Of a stretch of DNA of 64,000 nucleotides, positions 1 through 9,417 are shown piece after piece. The translations under genes were made by a program, and so were the position numbers. This stretch comes from JBHJHP01 sp042219825. GTDB lineage: Bacteria; Bacteroidota; Bacteroidia; Bacteroidales; UBA5342. Each line of letters begins with the position of its first letter. The stretch's first letter is position 1. The stretch lies in contig NZ_JBHJHQ010000002.1 of assembly GCF_042219825.1 (NCBI RefSeq), positions 558,001-622,000 of the forward strand, read 5' to 3'. Below the pieces are notes generated by a model that searched no databases, was not told where the DNA came from, and worked only from the letters and a program-made list of their open reading frames with translations.

Positions 1-690
1 AGGATCAACAAATAAATAAGCTGATTCATGAGTAACGATGGCGTAAGAAATGATGACCGGATTATAGACCACGTCGTTGCCACGTATGTTATAGAGCCAG
101 GCTATCTGATCGAGTGCCGAATATACGGCCATCCATTTTCCTGAGTATGCCTTACGCAGGCGCTCCAGTTTTTTTTGTGTTGCTTCGCCACTGTAATCAA
201 TGCTGAGAAGCATTGCAGGTTTAACGCTTTTTACCCCTGATTCGGATCTCATTTCAGAAAGTAAATCATGCCTTGTATCAAGATGTATATTCTTCTTCTG
301 TAATACAGTTTGAATACGTTCCACTTCTGCGGCAGGAAATATCAGACCATTAAGACCTACTGTCTGATCCGGATCAAGATTCTCTCTAACCCAGTTGATG
401 GGTTCGGGAGTGCCGGCAATTCCTTTTTTAAACAATCTGATACCCGATCCTTCAAGCTGTTTTTCTGCCTGTAAAAAATAGCGGGAATCAGTCCATAAAC
501 CTGCGTCATTCAGGGTAATAACGACGAAGCCCATTGACCCGGTAAAACCTGATATATATGCCCTTTCCGACCATTCTTCAGGGAGATACTCACTCATGTG
601 CGGATCAGTCCCCGGAACAAGCCAGACCTGGATATTATGGTTGCGCATCCGGTTTCTGAGGTTTTCAATCCGTGTTGTTACTTCACTCAT
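1..690 (-). CDS. Aminopeptidase P family protein, N-terminal part (cut by window edge)
   Basis: The reverse-strand frame from the ATG at 688-690 stays open for 230 codons to base 1. Early residues include VPGTDPHMSEYLPEEW and, further on, GLWTDSRYFLQAEKQL, which are hallmarks of the creatinase-type N-terminal domain of Xaa-Pro aminopeptidases (family M24B). These cytoplasmic metalloenzymes remove an N-terminal residue that precedes proline. No signal peptide is present. The pita-bread catalytic domain with its five metal ligands would lie outside the window, so activity cannot be judged. The next gene in the same direction starts 51 nt upstream; nothing suggests that the two share a function. 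Confidence 0.88.
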   Translation of the reverse strand, partial: MSEVTTRIENLRNRMRNHNIQVWLVPGTDPHMSEYLPEEWSERAYISGFTGSMGFVVITLNDAGLWTDSRYFLQAEKQLEGSGIRLFKKGIAGTPEPINWVRENLDPDQTVGLNGLIFPAAEVERIQTVLQKKNIHLDTRHDLLSEMRSESGVKSVKPAMLLSIDYSGEATQKKLERLRKAYSGKWMAVYSALDQIAWLYNIRGNDVVYNPVIISYAIVTHESAYLFVDP

Positions 691-741
691 AATTGTTAGT
701 TTAAAGCAATAAAACTTCTGTGTATTTATATAGGTTATATT

Positions 742-1815
742 TTATTTGATGCCTGCCAGATTCAGGTTGATATTCTCAAAACGTCCGATTACCGTTACGG
801 CAGATTCCGTATTGGCATTGCTGCCAACAACACCATTGATCATTCTTGACGCCCCGTCTTCAATGGTTTTAACCGAAGCTGAAAGATTTCTGTCAACCAC
901 CAGTTCACAATATTTTATATCTGCATTAAGGTTAAAAGAGACAGACCGTTGAAATACCAGGTTGGTGAACACATTACTATGATCAATATTAATAGACTGA
1001 AAACCGGGCTTTTCATCGCCTAACCGAAACTTCCCATAATTTAAAACCGTTTCAAGATTCCGGGTCACATTATTAATGGTGAACTCAGAATACATGCCGT
1101 TAAGCTTTACATCACCCGCATTGTTGATATTAAAGTTGTCTGTTTCGGTAGAAATGTTCAGATTGTCACCGTCCTGAACAGTCCAGGTGGAAAATTCACT
1201 TTTAATAACGGCTTCATCGATGCGGTTCACGGCTACAATTGAATTTTCGCAATGGATGAGTGCATTGGCAATATAGTGCAGGGTTACATCGGCCTGAAAG
1301 AATGTGAGATTTGAAATGCGCTGAGGCTGAAACAGTAAATCTGTCCCATGAAGTTTGCCGTAATCCAGTGTTAAATTTTGTATGGTAAGCGGACCATTCA
1401 GAAATACATCACCGAACTTGTTTGTAAGGCTCCATAAAAGATAGGACGGAGCCTTTATATTGATCTCAGAATCGTATAAATAATTGGATGCGTAATCCGG
1501 GTCAACAATTAACTCTATGTCAACTTTTTGGGATGATCCGGAAACAGCGTAGTTAATGTGCGTAAAAAATGTTGAAGAATCAGAACTAAGATCCAGGTTT
1601 ACAGAAAGATTCACATTGATGTAAATGGAATCAATATCGGCAAAGGTTATGTTGACGCTCCCGTGTTGATTATTCAGACGCACTTTTGCCAAAGAATCAA
1701 CAGGGTACTCAAAATCTTTTTCATATGAAATATTCACGGAAAATACCTGTGAGCAAAACCCTGTTGTTAACAGCAGAAGCATAAATAAAAAGCGTGCTTT
1801 TATGCGATTCTTCAT
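742..1815 (-). CDS. Exported protein of unknown function, DUF4097-like beta-rich
   Basis: A 357-residue protein. I place the start at the ATG at 1815 (MKNRIKARFLFMLLLL...), not at the upstream Met codons near 1836, because a good -7 box lies at 1842-1849 and would leave no leader for the longer form. A hydrophobic signal peptide ends near TTGFCSQVFS. The rest is beta-rich, with recurring short segments such as NNQHGSVNITFADIDS and NYGKLHGTDL that resemble the repetitive head-to-tail strands of DUF4097/adhesin-like proteins. No catalytic motif is visible. It is probably periplasmic or surface-located. The family call is weak. Confidence 0.7.
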   Translation of the reverse strand: MKNRIKARFLFMLLLLTTGFCSQVFSVNISYEKDFEYPVDSLAKVRLNNQHGSVNITFADIDSIYINVNLSVNLDLSSDSSTFFTHINYAVSGSSQKVDIELIVDPDYASNYLYDSEINIKAPSYLLWSLTNKFGDVFLNGPLTIQNLTLDYGKLHGTDLLFQPQRISNLTFFQADVTLHYIANALIHCENSIVAVNRIDEAVIKSEFSTWTVQDGDNLNISTETDNFNINNAGDVKLNGMYSEFTINNVTRNLETVLNYGKFRLGDEKPGFQSINIDHSNVFTNLVFQRSVSFNLNADIKYCELVVDRNLSASVKTIEDGASRMINGVVGSNANTESAVTVIGRFENINLNLAGIK

Positions 1816-1841
1816 GAATACCATTTTATCCATCATAGTTA

Positions 1842-1849
1842 CAAATATA
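1842..1849 (-). promoter_or_regulatory. -7 box TATATTTG for the exported protein gene
   Basis: Reverse-strand TATATTTG matches the Bacteroidota consensus TAnnTTTG exactly. It lies 27 nt before the chosen ATG at 1815, the same geometry as at aroB and several other genes here. It is the main reason for the shorter start. Confidence 0.6.
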
Positions 1850-1907
1850 ATAAGATTTTAACCATTGAAGTTGTTCATTTTGAGAATAAGATAAATTAAG
1901 CAAGCGG

Positions 1908-1915
1908 TATTTTTG
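1908..1915 (+). promoter_or_regulatory. Candidate -7 box TATTTTTG upstream of pectate lyase
   Basis: An exact TAnnTTTG match in the 280-bp divergent intergenic region. It would leave a leader of about 170 nt before the pectate lyase ATG. No convincing -33 TTTG sits 19-21 nt upstream, so this is tentative. Nothing else was recognised in this intergenic stretch. Confidence 0.3.
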
Positions 1916-2095
1916 TAATCCTCTGTTTATTAAATAATACGTTAAAATCGGTTTAACAGATATATAAAAATGCAGGTTGTTAAGGTTTTTTAATAATTTA
2001 ACAACTGAAACGAATTTTCATTATTGAATTATAAGTCTAATTTTACAGGTCGCAAAGGAAATACGGACAATTTTATAACGCTAAAAGTATCGGTT

Positions 2096-3196
2096 ATGTA
2101 TTGTTTTACTAAGGTCGTAAAGGTCTTTTTATTGGGAGTTATCCTGTTGTTACCTGAAGTTATTTATGCTCAGGGGACATTCAGAGGTGTAAATTTTAAA
2201 TGGGGAGAATCCATTTTACATCGCTCTCCGGAATGGTATGAATCGAAAGAAGCCACGGATATTGCAGATAATGTTTTGCTGTACCAGTCAAAATATGGCG
2301 CATGGCCTAAGAATACCGACCTGTCAAAGAAACCGGATAAGGAAGTATTTAAGGAAATTGAAGAAAAGGGTGAAGCCAATACCATTGATAACAATGCCAC
2401 AACACGTCCAATGCGGTTTTTAGCGTTGATGTATGATGCAACCGGACAAAAAAAATATAAAGAATCTTTTTTGAAAGGCCTTGATTATTTGCTGGAATCT
2501 CAATATGATAACGGTGGCTGGCCACAGTTTTATCCACTCAGGAAGCATGGCTATTATTCAGAGATTACGTATAACGACAATGCCATGATGAACGTGATGT
2601 TTATATTGCGTGACATTGCTCAGAAAAAGGCACCATTTGGTTTTGTGGATGAGAGTCATCGTGAAAAGAGTGAGTCTGCTGTAGAGAAGGGAATAGATTG
2701 TATTTTAAAGACCCAGGTAAAACAAAATGGTCGATTAACCGTATGGTGCGCTCAGTATGACCAGAATACACTGAAACCTGCATGGGCACGTAACTTTGAA
2801 CCACCTTCATTATCAGGAGAGGAAAGCGTGGATATCGTCCGGTTCCTGATGGAAATACCGAATCCTTCTCCGGAGGTAAAAGTAGCCATTGAAGGTGCAG
2901 TTCAGTGGTTTAAGGATGTACAGATTACAGGTCTGGCTTATCATCATAAATGGGGTGAAAATGGCAAGCCGGATGCCTTTGTGGAATCAGATCCGGACGC
3001 GGCACCACTTTGGGCACGGTTTTATGAACTGGAAACAGATAAACCAATTTTTATTGGACGTGATAAAGTGATCCATTACAAATTAAATGAAATTGAACAG
3101 GAAAGACGTGGAGGATATGCCTATTACGGCAGATGGCCGGAGCAATTGTTAACCGAGGATTATCCGGTATGGCAGAAGAAATATGGAGGGAAGTAA
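2096..3196 (+). CDS. Secreted pectate lyase, polysaccharide lyase family 10
   Basis: 366 residues from the ATG at 2096, which begins a clear signal peptide (MYCFTKVVKVFLLGVILLLP...YAQG). The frame can be extended to a TTG at 2024 but that would bury the signal peptide. The mature part carries PL10 (Pec_lyase) signatures: WPKNTDLSKKP, TIDNNATTRPMRFLALMYDA, YDNGGWPQFYPLR and YITYNDNAMM-like sequence, then VWCAQYDQNTLKPAWARNFEPP. PL10 enzymes cut polygalacturonate by beta-elimination in an alpha/alpha toroid fold. The length fits the family. It stands alone: no SusC/SusD pair or other pectin genes are nearby, so it is not in an obvious polysaccharide utilisation locus. Confidence 0.9.
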   Translation: MYCFTKVVKVFLLGVILLLPEVIYAQGTFRGVNFKWGESILHRSPEWYESKEATDIADNVLLYQSKYGAWPKNTDLSKKPDKEVFKEIEEKGEANTIDNNATTRPMRFLALMYDATGQKKYKESFLKGLDYLLESQYDNGGWPQFYPLRKHGYYSEITYNDNAMMNVMFILRDIAQKKAPFGFVDESHREKSESAVEKGIDCILKTQVKQNGRLTVWCAQYDQNTLKPAWARNFEPPSLSGEESVDIVRFLMEIPNPSPEVKVAIEGAVQWFKDVQITGLAYHHKWGENGKPDAFVESDPDAAPLWARFYELETDKPIFIGRDKVIHYKLNEIEQERRGGYAYYGRWPEQLLTEDYPVWQKKYGGK

Positions 3197-3265
3197 TTAT
3201 TGTAACTAACAATATTGTGTTGGCAAACGTTATTAAATATTATTTGAAACATAAAGCTTAAAAAT

Positions 3266-3823
3266 ATGCACAAAGAAATGAAACTACAGGATATAATAGA
3301 TTCTAAAATACTGGATGAACGGAAAGTGTTTATGTGGGGTGAGGTGGATGATGATTCTGCCAAACACGTCATTGAACGTTTATTGTATCTTGATATGGTT
3401 GCTCCGGGAAAGGAGATTCAGCTTATTATTAATAGTCCGGGTGGTTATGTCACATCAGGTTTTGCCATTTATGATGCCATCAAAGGTATTTCCAGTCCTG
3501 TTTCAACTATTTGTACCGGTCTGGCAGCTTCCATGGGATCTATTTTGCTCTCGGCGGGAGCCAAAGGACGCAGGTTCGTTTTGCCGCATGCCCGGGTGAT
3601 GATTCATCAGCCGAGTGGTGGCGCAAGAGGGGTAGCCGCTGATATTGAAATTCAGATGGGTGAGATCATTAAGACAAAACAGCTGGGGGCAGAAATTCTT
3701 GCTGAAAATTGTGGACAACCGGTGGAAAAGGTAATGAAGGATTTTAACCGTGATTACTGGATGTCAGCAGAAGAGTCCATTGAATACGGCATAGTAGACG
3801 GAAAGCTGGATAAGCTGGTTTAG
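3266..3823 (+). CDS. clpP: ClpP-family serine protease (stand-alone)
   Basis: 185 residues. The ClpP triad is complete: Ser89 in GLAASMGS, His114 in RVMIHQPSG and Asp163 in FNRDYWMSAEES. The GGYV(T)SGFAIYD oxyanion-side segment is also present. ClpP forms two stacked heptameric rings that degrade proteins unfolded by a Clp ATPase. There is no N-terminal propeptide and no tig or clpX neighbour, unlike the usual Bacteroidota tig-clpP-clpX order, so this is probably a second ClpP paralogue. Start ATG at 3266. A strong terminator follows the stop. Confidence 0.92.
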   Translation: MHKEMKLQDIIDSKILDERKVFMWGEVDDDSAKHVIERLLYLDMVAPGKEIQLIINSPGGYVTSGFAIYDAIKGISSPVSTICTGLAASMGSILLSAGAKGRRFVLPHARVMIHQPSGGARGVAADIEIQMGEIIKTKQLGAEILAENCGQPVEKVMKDFNRDYWMSAEESIEYGIVDGKLDKLV

Positions 3824-3845
3824 AATAGTTTAGTGTAAAATATAT

Positions 3846-3884
3846 TACCCTGGTCAGGCTTTGGTTTGATCAGGGTATTTTTAT
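3846..3884 (+). terminator. Rho-independent terminator after clpP
   Basis: ACCCTGGTCA pairs with TGATCAGGGT across a loop rich in T and G, with one G-T wobble, and is followed by a T run. It lies about 23 nt after the clpP stop. Confidence 0.85.
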
Positions 3885-3903
3885 GTGTTCAATCAAGCTA
3901 TGG

Positions 3904-4728
3904 TCACTTAATTTTTTTTATTACTCTCCTTTCAAAGACCTTAATCACTTTTTTTCTGTAATCTTTCTCTGAATAATAAGGAGTACTCCTGTAGATACTT
4001 AAAAATTTTAATGTTGAGGTTGAGTCATTTCCATCAATGATGAAATCTGCCATTTTTGTGGCATAGTGAATGGTGTCGTTATTTTTAATTTGTTGTTCGT
4101 CAAGGAATACGGCCACCGTATCTCCAAATGTTTTTGATATAAACAGGTCTTCTTCTGAGTTATAATGAATCGCCATAATTTCAGGTGCTCTGTATATCTT
4201 TTTTGCTGATAAACTGTTTAATCTTTGAATCAGTAATTGCCTTGAAAAATCAAAATGATAAATTTTGTTGATCCCTGAATACTTTATTTTTTCTTTTCGA
4301 GATATGGTTGTTGCACAGAAAGCGAAAAGCGATATTACGGCGAGCAATCCTGGATTTATTTTGAGCGATTTGTATGGAGAATTCATGTAATAATAAGCCA
4401 GTGGCAACATTACGAGTGCCAGAAAATCAGTATAATCTACTGTTCTGCCTATAGGAATTCCAAAGTCTCTGAAAAAGCTAAATAAAAAATCAGCAACAGG
4501 TAATTTCCATAATATAAAGATGAAGCCTGTGAGCAGGAAAGGTGTCTTATTTTGTTTTGGAAATAATACAGATAAAAATAGAGGGAATATAAACAGACCA
4601 CTCAGGTCCGATAATTTGCCGGTCAGCCAATTGCCAAATATTGTTTTTAAATAAAAATCATTCAGTAGTAGTGTGAACAAACCTATCATGAAAAGGGGAG
4701 ATCTTAATATGCTGTATCGGTTTTGCAT
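3904..4728 (-). CDS. Membrane protein of unknown function
   Basis: 274 residues starting at the ATG at 4728. The first ~145 residues contain about four hydrophobic segments (SPLFMIGLFTLLL, LSGLFIFPLFLSVLF, FLLTGFIFILW, INPGLLAVISLFAFCA), with a conserved-looking GNWLTGKLSDLSGLF stretch between the first two. The C-terminal ~125 residues are soluble and end in a basic tail (FERRVIKKIK). I do not recognise a family. It starts 13 nt after the end of the large haloperoxidase-type gene and could share its transcript. Confidence 0.7.
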   Translation of the reverse strand: MQNRYSILRSPLFMIGLFTLLLNDFYLKTIFGNWLTGKLSDLSGLFIFPLFLSVLFPKQNKTPFLLTGFIFILWKLPVADFLFSFFRDFGIPIGRTVDYTDFLALVMLPLAYYYMNSPYKSLKINPGLLAVISLFAFCATTISRKEKIKYSGINKIYHFDFSRQLLIQRLNSLSAKKIYRAPEIMAIHYNSEEDLFISKTFGDTVAVFLDEQQIKNNDTIHYATKMADFIIDGNDSTSTLKFLSIYRSTPYYSEKDYRKKVIKVFERRVIKKIK

Positions 4729-4741
4729 TTGTTTTTATGTA

Positions 4742-7700
4742 CTATTCAATAACAATTTTCCATATATTCTGACCTGACTTTAACAGATAAAAACCTTTAG
4801 GTAAATTATCCACAGATAGGGTGGCACTATGAGTTTCTTGGTGATATTTTATTCGGTCAATATTAAGTTCTTTGCCATTCACATCGTAAAGTCTGAAATC
4901 CTGATTTGTGCCGGTACTGGTAATATATACCAGCCCATGACTGACCGGGTTCGGATAAATCTCTGAATTATTCCCCTGATTAATCAGCTGAATGCCTGTA
5001 GCATCGCCATTAAAGTAATGTTCGGCAAAGGCAAACGCTTCTTTTCCGATTGTCTCCCCAATAAGCCGCCCTGTAATGTCATCGCAGGGTGGATGTATGC
5101 CGCCCCAGATTCTGGAAAGGCTACACTGATCGGAAGCATCCCTGTAGGTAGCCCATTGAAGGGTGATATCCTGGCTGGGGCCTTCTTCGAATACCAGAAA
5201 TTCATTTTTCTTTGCCACAAATTCACCCATGCCACCCGGGAAATAGGGGCTTCCCGTAAGAGCTGTAATAACTTCAGCAGCTGCCCTCGAATAAGTTGAA
5301 TGTCCGGATACATAACCGGCAAAAGGAGGCGTAACAAAAGATGGTCTCTGATAAGGCCACCAGTTTTCGGCAAGGATCCAGCCAACACCTGCCTGATCCA
5401 CTTCGGGATTGTTGATGTAGTGATGACCACGCCAGGCATACAGTTTTATTTTACCCACATTTTCATCGTGAGGTCCTGCCAGGGTATCACCTTTTTGCAC
5501 AATTTCAATGAGACCGTCAATCAGTGGAATACCGTTAATGGTATAGTTATCCATCTCTGGATCGGTTGACTGACCCATATCGGCCATGTATCGTATTGCT
5601 GAAACAGGACGAATAAAGTCATACCATCCTTTTATCCCCCAGGATGTCACTGCAGCGTCGTGCATGGCACCACCAAGGGTGAAATACGATTTTACATCCC
5701 ATTCCAGCTGATCGCCAAAAAAATCCTGTCCCTTGAACATGCGCTTAAACTCAGAATGGTCGCTGATGTAATTGAGCAATACAAACCAGTGTCCCGGTGG
5801 TGTTTCAGAATCAGGACCATCGGCCCAGAATTCGGCAAGAACACGGGTATAGTCTCCCCGTGGAACCACCTGGCTTTCGTAGGCTTTTCCTGTTACCGGA
5901 TTTACCGTTCGCCCTTTGCCGGTATCACCACCATTTAAAAAATTGTAAAATTCATTGTGTTCTGTGATGCTTTTCGGTAATGTGTTAAAATCAATGTTTC
6001 CTATTGAAGCGGGCGAAATATCCCACATTACGCTGTCGCAAGGATTGAGATGAGAACTCCATACAGAAACCATGGAAAAGTTCCATTTGTAAAGATCCAT
6101 ATCTGACTCTTTCAGCTTCATTTTGTTGAGCATGGGTGGTGAACCGGGATCATGATATACGGTATAAAGATTTCCGTCTCTGGAATAACTGCTCGCGTCC
6201 TCATCTTTCAGTGCAAAAGGTTTTACATTGCCCCATTCCGGACTCAGAAAAGCCGGCGTGTTTTCGGATGTGATATTGCCCGCCTGATCAATAAATATTT
6301 CCAGCTGCAGCGGTTGCCACCTGTTTGGATCTGAGACAGACGGGTTCCCCGGCAAATTTGGAATCAGCGGTTCATTAGCCGGTTTGTAAAACGTATTAGC
6401 GTATTTATTAATTTCGTTGGAGCCATCGCTTAACCCGTAAACAATAATGGATTGGCCAATGAAATTTCCCAAAGCTCTGGGGTCACCTCCTGAATAGTTG
6501 GATGACGTATAATCCATATCATAATTGAACAGCTTCATGAGGGCATCAAACCGCTGTTGCGTTTCATCATGATGTGGTGAATTCTTAAACCGGTAACTTA
6601 ACAGCCTGTAAGCGGCATAACTCATGGCGGTTTTTACCGCAACATCTTTGTTGATACCTGTACTAAAGCCGTTGAAGTTGTTAATGAAATTATGCAGTTC
6701 TTTTCCTATGAGATAGGTTTCTGCCTTGTCATCAAAAAGGGCCCATGCATCGTATAAGGCTATGCTTGTGTGAAACAGATTTCTTGCGTGAACGGTGGGA
6801 CGGGCATAATCTTCACGGATGGCCTGTAACAGGGATTCGTTCCACATACGGGCGACAGAAATATTATCCGGTACATCCGTTGCATTAAGGTTCACATCCA
6901 GTACAACGGGCAGACTTGAACATGCATTTACTTCCCGGACAGATAGTCCACCTTTTTCAGCAATTCCCCATCTCACAGTCACCACTGAATCACCCTGACC
7001 TTCAATGATTTTCCCATTTGTAATTTGCCAGTAACAGGTGCTTCCTGGTGCTGAAGGATATGAATAGGTCTGTTCTGTGAGTACACCCGCCGTAGTATTG
7101 CCCTCAATTGCAAAACTTTCAAGGTATGTGCAGGAACCGTCGTCTAATGTAGCTGCAGGATCGTAACTGCATGAAGCCGGATCTGTACATCCGGGTATCT
7201 TTTTGGTATTTATGTAGATTTCATAATACCCGTAATCTTCGGTAAAATAATAAGATTTATTTGCCGGAATGTTGTAATATGTCTCCTTTAGACCGGAGGG
7301 CCAGGTTATGGTTAATTCTTCAATGGTATTATAGGATCCCAGGCCAAAGTGAACCGGTAACAGACTTTGAGCCATAATCGAAGAGCCATGTTTATACCGT
7401 GATAAGACCTGATCCTTAACTTTTACCTGAATAAGTGTCCCGATAGCATCGCGGTTTGAAGTTGTCCCTTCCAGATCTATGCTGACCCAATTTGAGGTAT
7501 TTTTTGGTGCTGTCTCGATGCGCTGGTTTTCAAAGAACTGAATTTGTTTGTCAGTACTTCCTACCAGCATATCAAGGTCACCATCGTTGTCGTAATCGAA
7601 CACAGCAAGGCTGCTGGAATAAGTAGATTCATCCAGGCCATAAGCTGCTGCTTTCTCTTCAAATTTTTCTTCGCCTGTGTTCAGCAGGTTTTCATAATAT

Positions 7701-8785
7701 TTATTCGGGAATTCCAGAAAATAGCCATTCAGAACCATCAGATCCTGGTCCAGGTCGTTGTCAAAATCTGCAAACTGACAGGCCCAGGCCCATTCCGTCT
7801 TTTCAAGATACAGCTCCGGTGCCACATCTGTAAATGATCTGTTATCCATATTTTTATAGAGTGCACTCTCGTTGATGCTGGTAATAAACATGTCAGGATA
7901 GCCATCGTTGTTGTAATCGGCAAGGGCTAATCCCATACCGTCTTTAAATTCGTCTTCTATGCCGTATTCCGCTGCACTGTCTCTGAAAAAAGTACCCTTA
8001 TCGTTGATGAAAAATTCGTTTGGCAGATCAAAGTCCTTTGCAATGTACAGGTCCTGGAAACCGTCACTATTAATGTCCCAGGGTATAGACATCCATGAAG
8101 CCTGCCCGGAAGGATTCAGACCAACACTGTCGGTGAAATTCGTAAATGTTCCGTCCGCATTATTTTTGTACAATGCCCCGGAACAGCTGAATACGCTGGT
8201 AATGTAAAGATCGGGATAACTGTCGTTGTTAAAATCAAACCAGAGGGCATGCGTACTGTAGCAGCTGTTTTTCTCTGTAAATCCTGCTGTTTTAGTTACA
8301 TTCGTAAAGGTTCCGTCCTGATTGTTATGGTAAAGCTCGTAAAACAAGGCACTGGCCAGAAACAGGTCCGGAAAACCATCGTTGTCGTAGTCCCCCCACG
8401 AAGCACTCATCTGTTCCCCGAAACCAAAAGGACCGGGTACCGTTTCTTCAAAATAATTGTGTCTACTCACAATACCGGATTCTGCTGTTACATCGGTAAA
8501 ACTGCCATCGTTATTATTTCGAAAAAGCTGACTGGCGACCGGAACATTTGTGATATTATTCCAACGGGAAACAATAAATATATCCCGATCATTGTCGTCA
8601 TCGTAATCAGCCACAGCAATGCCATTATTGTTAAATGCCGATGATAAGTGACTTTGTAAACTTATTTCCCTGAAAGGCTGGGAATGCAGCATATTTGATG
8701 AACCAAAGGATAAAAAAATATAAGCAGCAATTATTTTAAGTGCAGAAATAGAATGAAGTAGTTGTATATATCCGGCTCTTTTCAT
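4742..8785 (-). CDS. T9SS-exported FG-GAP propeller / vanadium haloperoxidase-type fusion
   Basis: 1347 residues. Order of parts: an N-terminal hydrophobic export signal; seven FG-GAP/VCBS repeats (for example VADYDDDNDRDIFI, WGDYDNDGFPDLFL, VFDYDNDGDLDMLV), enough for a seven-bladed propeller; an ASPIC/UnbV-like segment with ELTITWPSGL; a short Cys-containing CTDPASCSYDP repeat; a PKD-like stretch; then a PAP2/vanadium-dependent haloperoxidase domain from about residue 640 to 1260; and a T9SS type A tail (YPNPV...) to the end. The vanadate site is complete: K1052 and R1059-P1060 (K-x6-RP), S1160-G-H1162, and S1224-R1225-x5-H1231-x3-D1235. It may oxidise halides with H2O2 or act as a phosphatase-like enzyme. 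The fusion is unusual. Confidence 0.88.
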   Translation of the reverse strand: MKRAGYIQLLHSISALKIIAAYIFLSFGSSNMLHSQPFREISLQSHLSSAFNNNGIAVADYDDDNDRDIFIVSRWNNITNVPVASQLFRNNNDGSFTDVTAESGIVSRHNYFEETVPGPFGFGEQMSASWGDYDNDGFPDLFLASALFYELYHNNQDGTFTNVTKTAGFTEKNSCYSTHALWFDFNNDSYPDLYITSVFSCSGALYKNNADGTFTNFTDSVGLNPSGQASWMSIPWDINSDGFQDLYIAKDFDLPNEFFINDKGTFFRDSAAEYGIEDEFKDGMGLALADYNNDGYPDMFITSINESALYKNMDNRSFTDVAPELYLEKTEWAWACQFADFDNDLDQDLMVLNGYFLEFPNKYYENLLNTGEEKFEEKAAAYGLDESTYSSSLAVFDYDNDGDLDMLVGSTDKQIQFFENQRIETAPKNTSNWVSIDLEGTTSNRDAIGTLIQVKVKDQVLSRYKHGSSIMAQSLLPVHFGLGSYNTIEELTITWPSGLKETYYNIPANKSYYFTEDYGYYEIYINTKKIPGCTDPASCSYDPAATLDDGSCTYLESFAIEGNTTAGVLTEQTYSYPSAPGSTCYWQITNGKIIEGQGDSVVTVRWGIAEKGGLSVREVNACSSLPVVLDVNLNATDVPDNISVARMWNESLLQAIREDYARPTVHARNLFHTSIALYDAWALFDDKAETYLIGKELHNFINNFNGFSTGINKDVAVKTAMSYAAYRLLSYRFKNSPHHDETQQRFDALMKLFNYDMDYTSSNYSGGDPRALGNFIGQSIIVYGLSDGSNEINKYANTFYKPANEPLIPNLPGNPSVSDPNRWQPLQLEIFIDQAGNITSENTPAFLSPEWGNVKPFALKDEDASSYSRDGNLYTVYHDPGSPPMLNKMKLKESDMDLYKWNFSMVSVWSSHLNPCDSVMWDISPASIGNIDFNTLPKSITEHNEFYNFLNGGDTGKGRTVNPVTGKAYESQVVPRGDYTRVLAEFWADGPDSETPPGHWFVLLNYISDHSEFKRMFKGQDFFGDQLEWDVKSYFTLGGAMHDAAVTSWGIKGWYDFIRPVSAIRYMADMGQSTDPEMDNYTINGIPLIDGLIEIVQKGDTLAGPHDENVGKIKLYAWRGHHYINNPEVDQAGVGWILAENWWPYQRPSFVTPPFAGYVSGHSTYSRAAAEVITALTGSPYFPGGMGEFVAKKNEFLVFEEGPSQDITLQWATYRDASDQCSLSRIWGGIHPPCDDITGRLIGETIGKEAFAFAEHYFNGDATGIQLINQGNNSEIYPNPVSHGLVYITSTGTNQDFRLYDVNGKELNIDRIKYHQETHSATLSVDNLPKGFYLLKSGQNIWKIVIE

Positions 8786-8931
8786 GTATTTTAAACAGCA
8801 TTGGTCACTGTCTGCATCATATTACATTCGGATTTAAAAATAAGGAATTTATTGAAAATCAAAAAAGTGTTAAATGTGGGAGTTGTAATTGGATTATAAG
8901 TTAATTCTCAAATTGATAACAATTGTACGCA

Positions 8932-9417
8932 TCAATGAGCATTTCTAATGACAGTGTTTTCATTTATCCAACAACCAATTTTTACAGTATCGCCTTCATA
9001 AAAAAAACAATAACATTCTTCAAGGTCTGGTAAATAATTACTGTAAATGTTAATTAATTTGTTCACTTTCTCAGTCAATAAAGTATCAACTTCTTTTGCT
9101 TTTTCAAATTTATCTAAAGCCAAAAAATAAACCATCCGCTTTTCAAGGTTTTTATCAAAACATGAATCGGCTGTTAAAATGTAGGCGTAAGCAATTAAGA
9201 TATATGCCTGACCACAATTAGGATCAATATCCAGTGCTTTTAGTGACATGTCCCTGCATCTTTCATACTTCCTTTGCTCTAATAGCTCTTGGGCTCTTTG
9301 CAGTAAAGAATCTGAACCGGTTAAATTATTAATTTGAGAAAAAGCTGAAAAAAAAGTAATAGGTAAGAATAAAATTGTAAAAGTTAATTTTAAATATTGA
9401 TACTTTATTCCTTTCAT
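8932..9417 (-). CDS. Secreted tetratricopeptide-repeat protein
   Basis: 161 residues from the ATG at 9417. A signal peptide (LTFTILFLPITFFSAFS) is followed by one clear TPR pair: LLQRAQELLEQRKYERCRDMSLKALDIDPNCG continuing into a second helix pair with ALDKFEKAKEVD. The C-terminus contains a Cys pair (ECYCFF). Similar short TPR proteins are common in Bacteroidales and probably act as periplasmic scaffolds. Its ATG overlaps the TGA of the preceding gene by 4 nt, so translation is likely coupled. Confidence 0.78.
   Translation of the reverse strand: MKGIKYQYLKLTFTILFLPITFFSAFSQINNLTGSDSLLQRAQELLEQRKYERCRDMSLKALDIDPNCGQAYILIAYAYILTADSCFDKNLEKRMVYFLALDKFEKAKEVDTLLTEKVNKLINIYSNYLPDLEECYCFFYEGDTVKIGCWINENTVIRNAH

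Noticed and set aside
2024..2095. TTG-started extension of the pectate lyase
   Set aside because: Would put 24 polar residues ahead of a textbook signal peptide that begins at the ATG at 2096.
4984..5439. 151-codon reverse frame inside the haloperoxidase-type gene
   Set aside because: Alternate frame across the highly conserved active-site region of the real gene.
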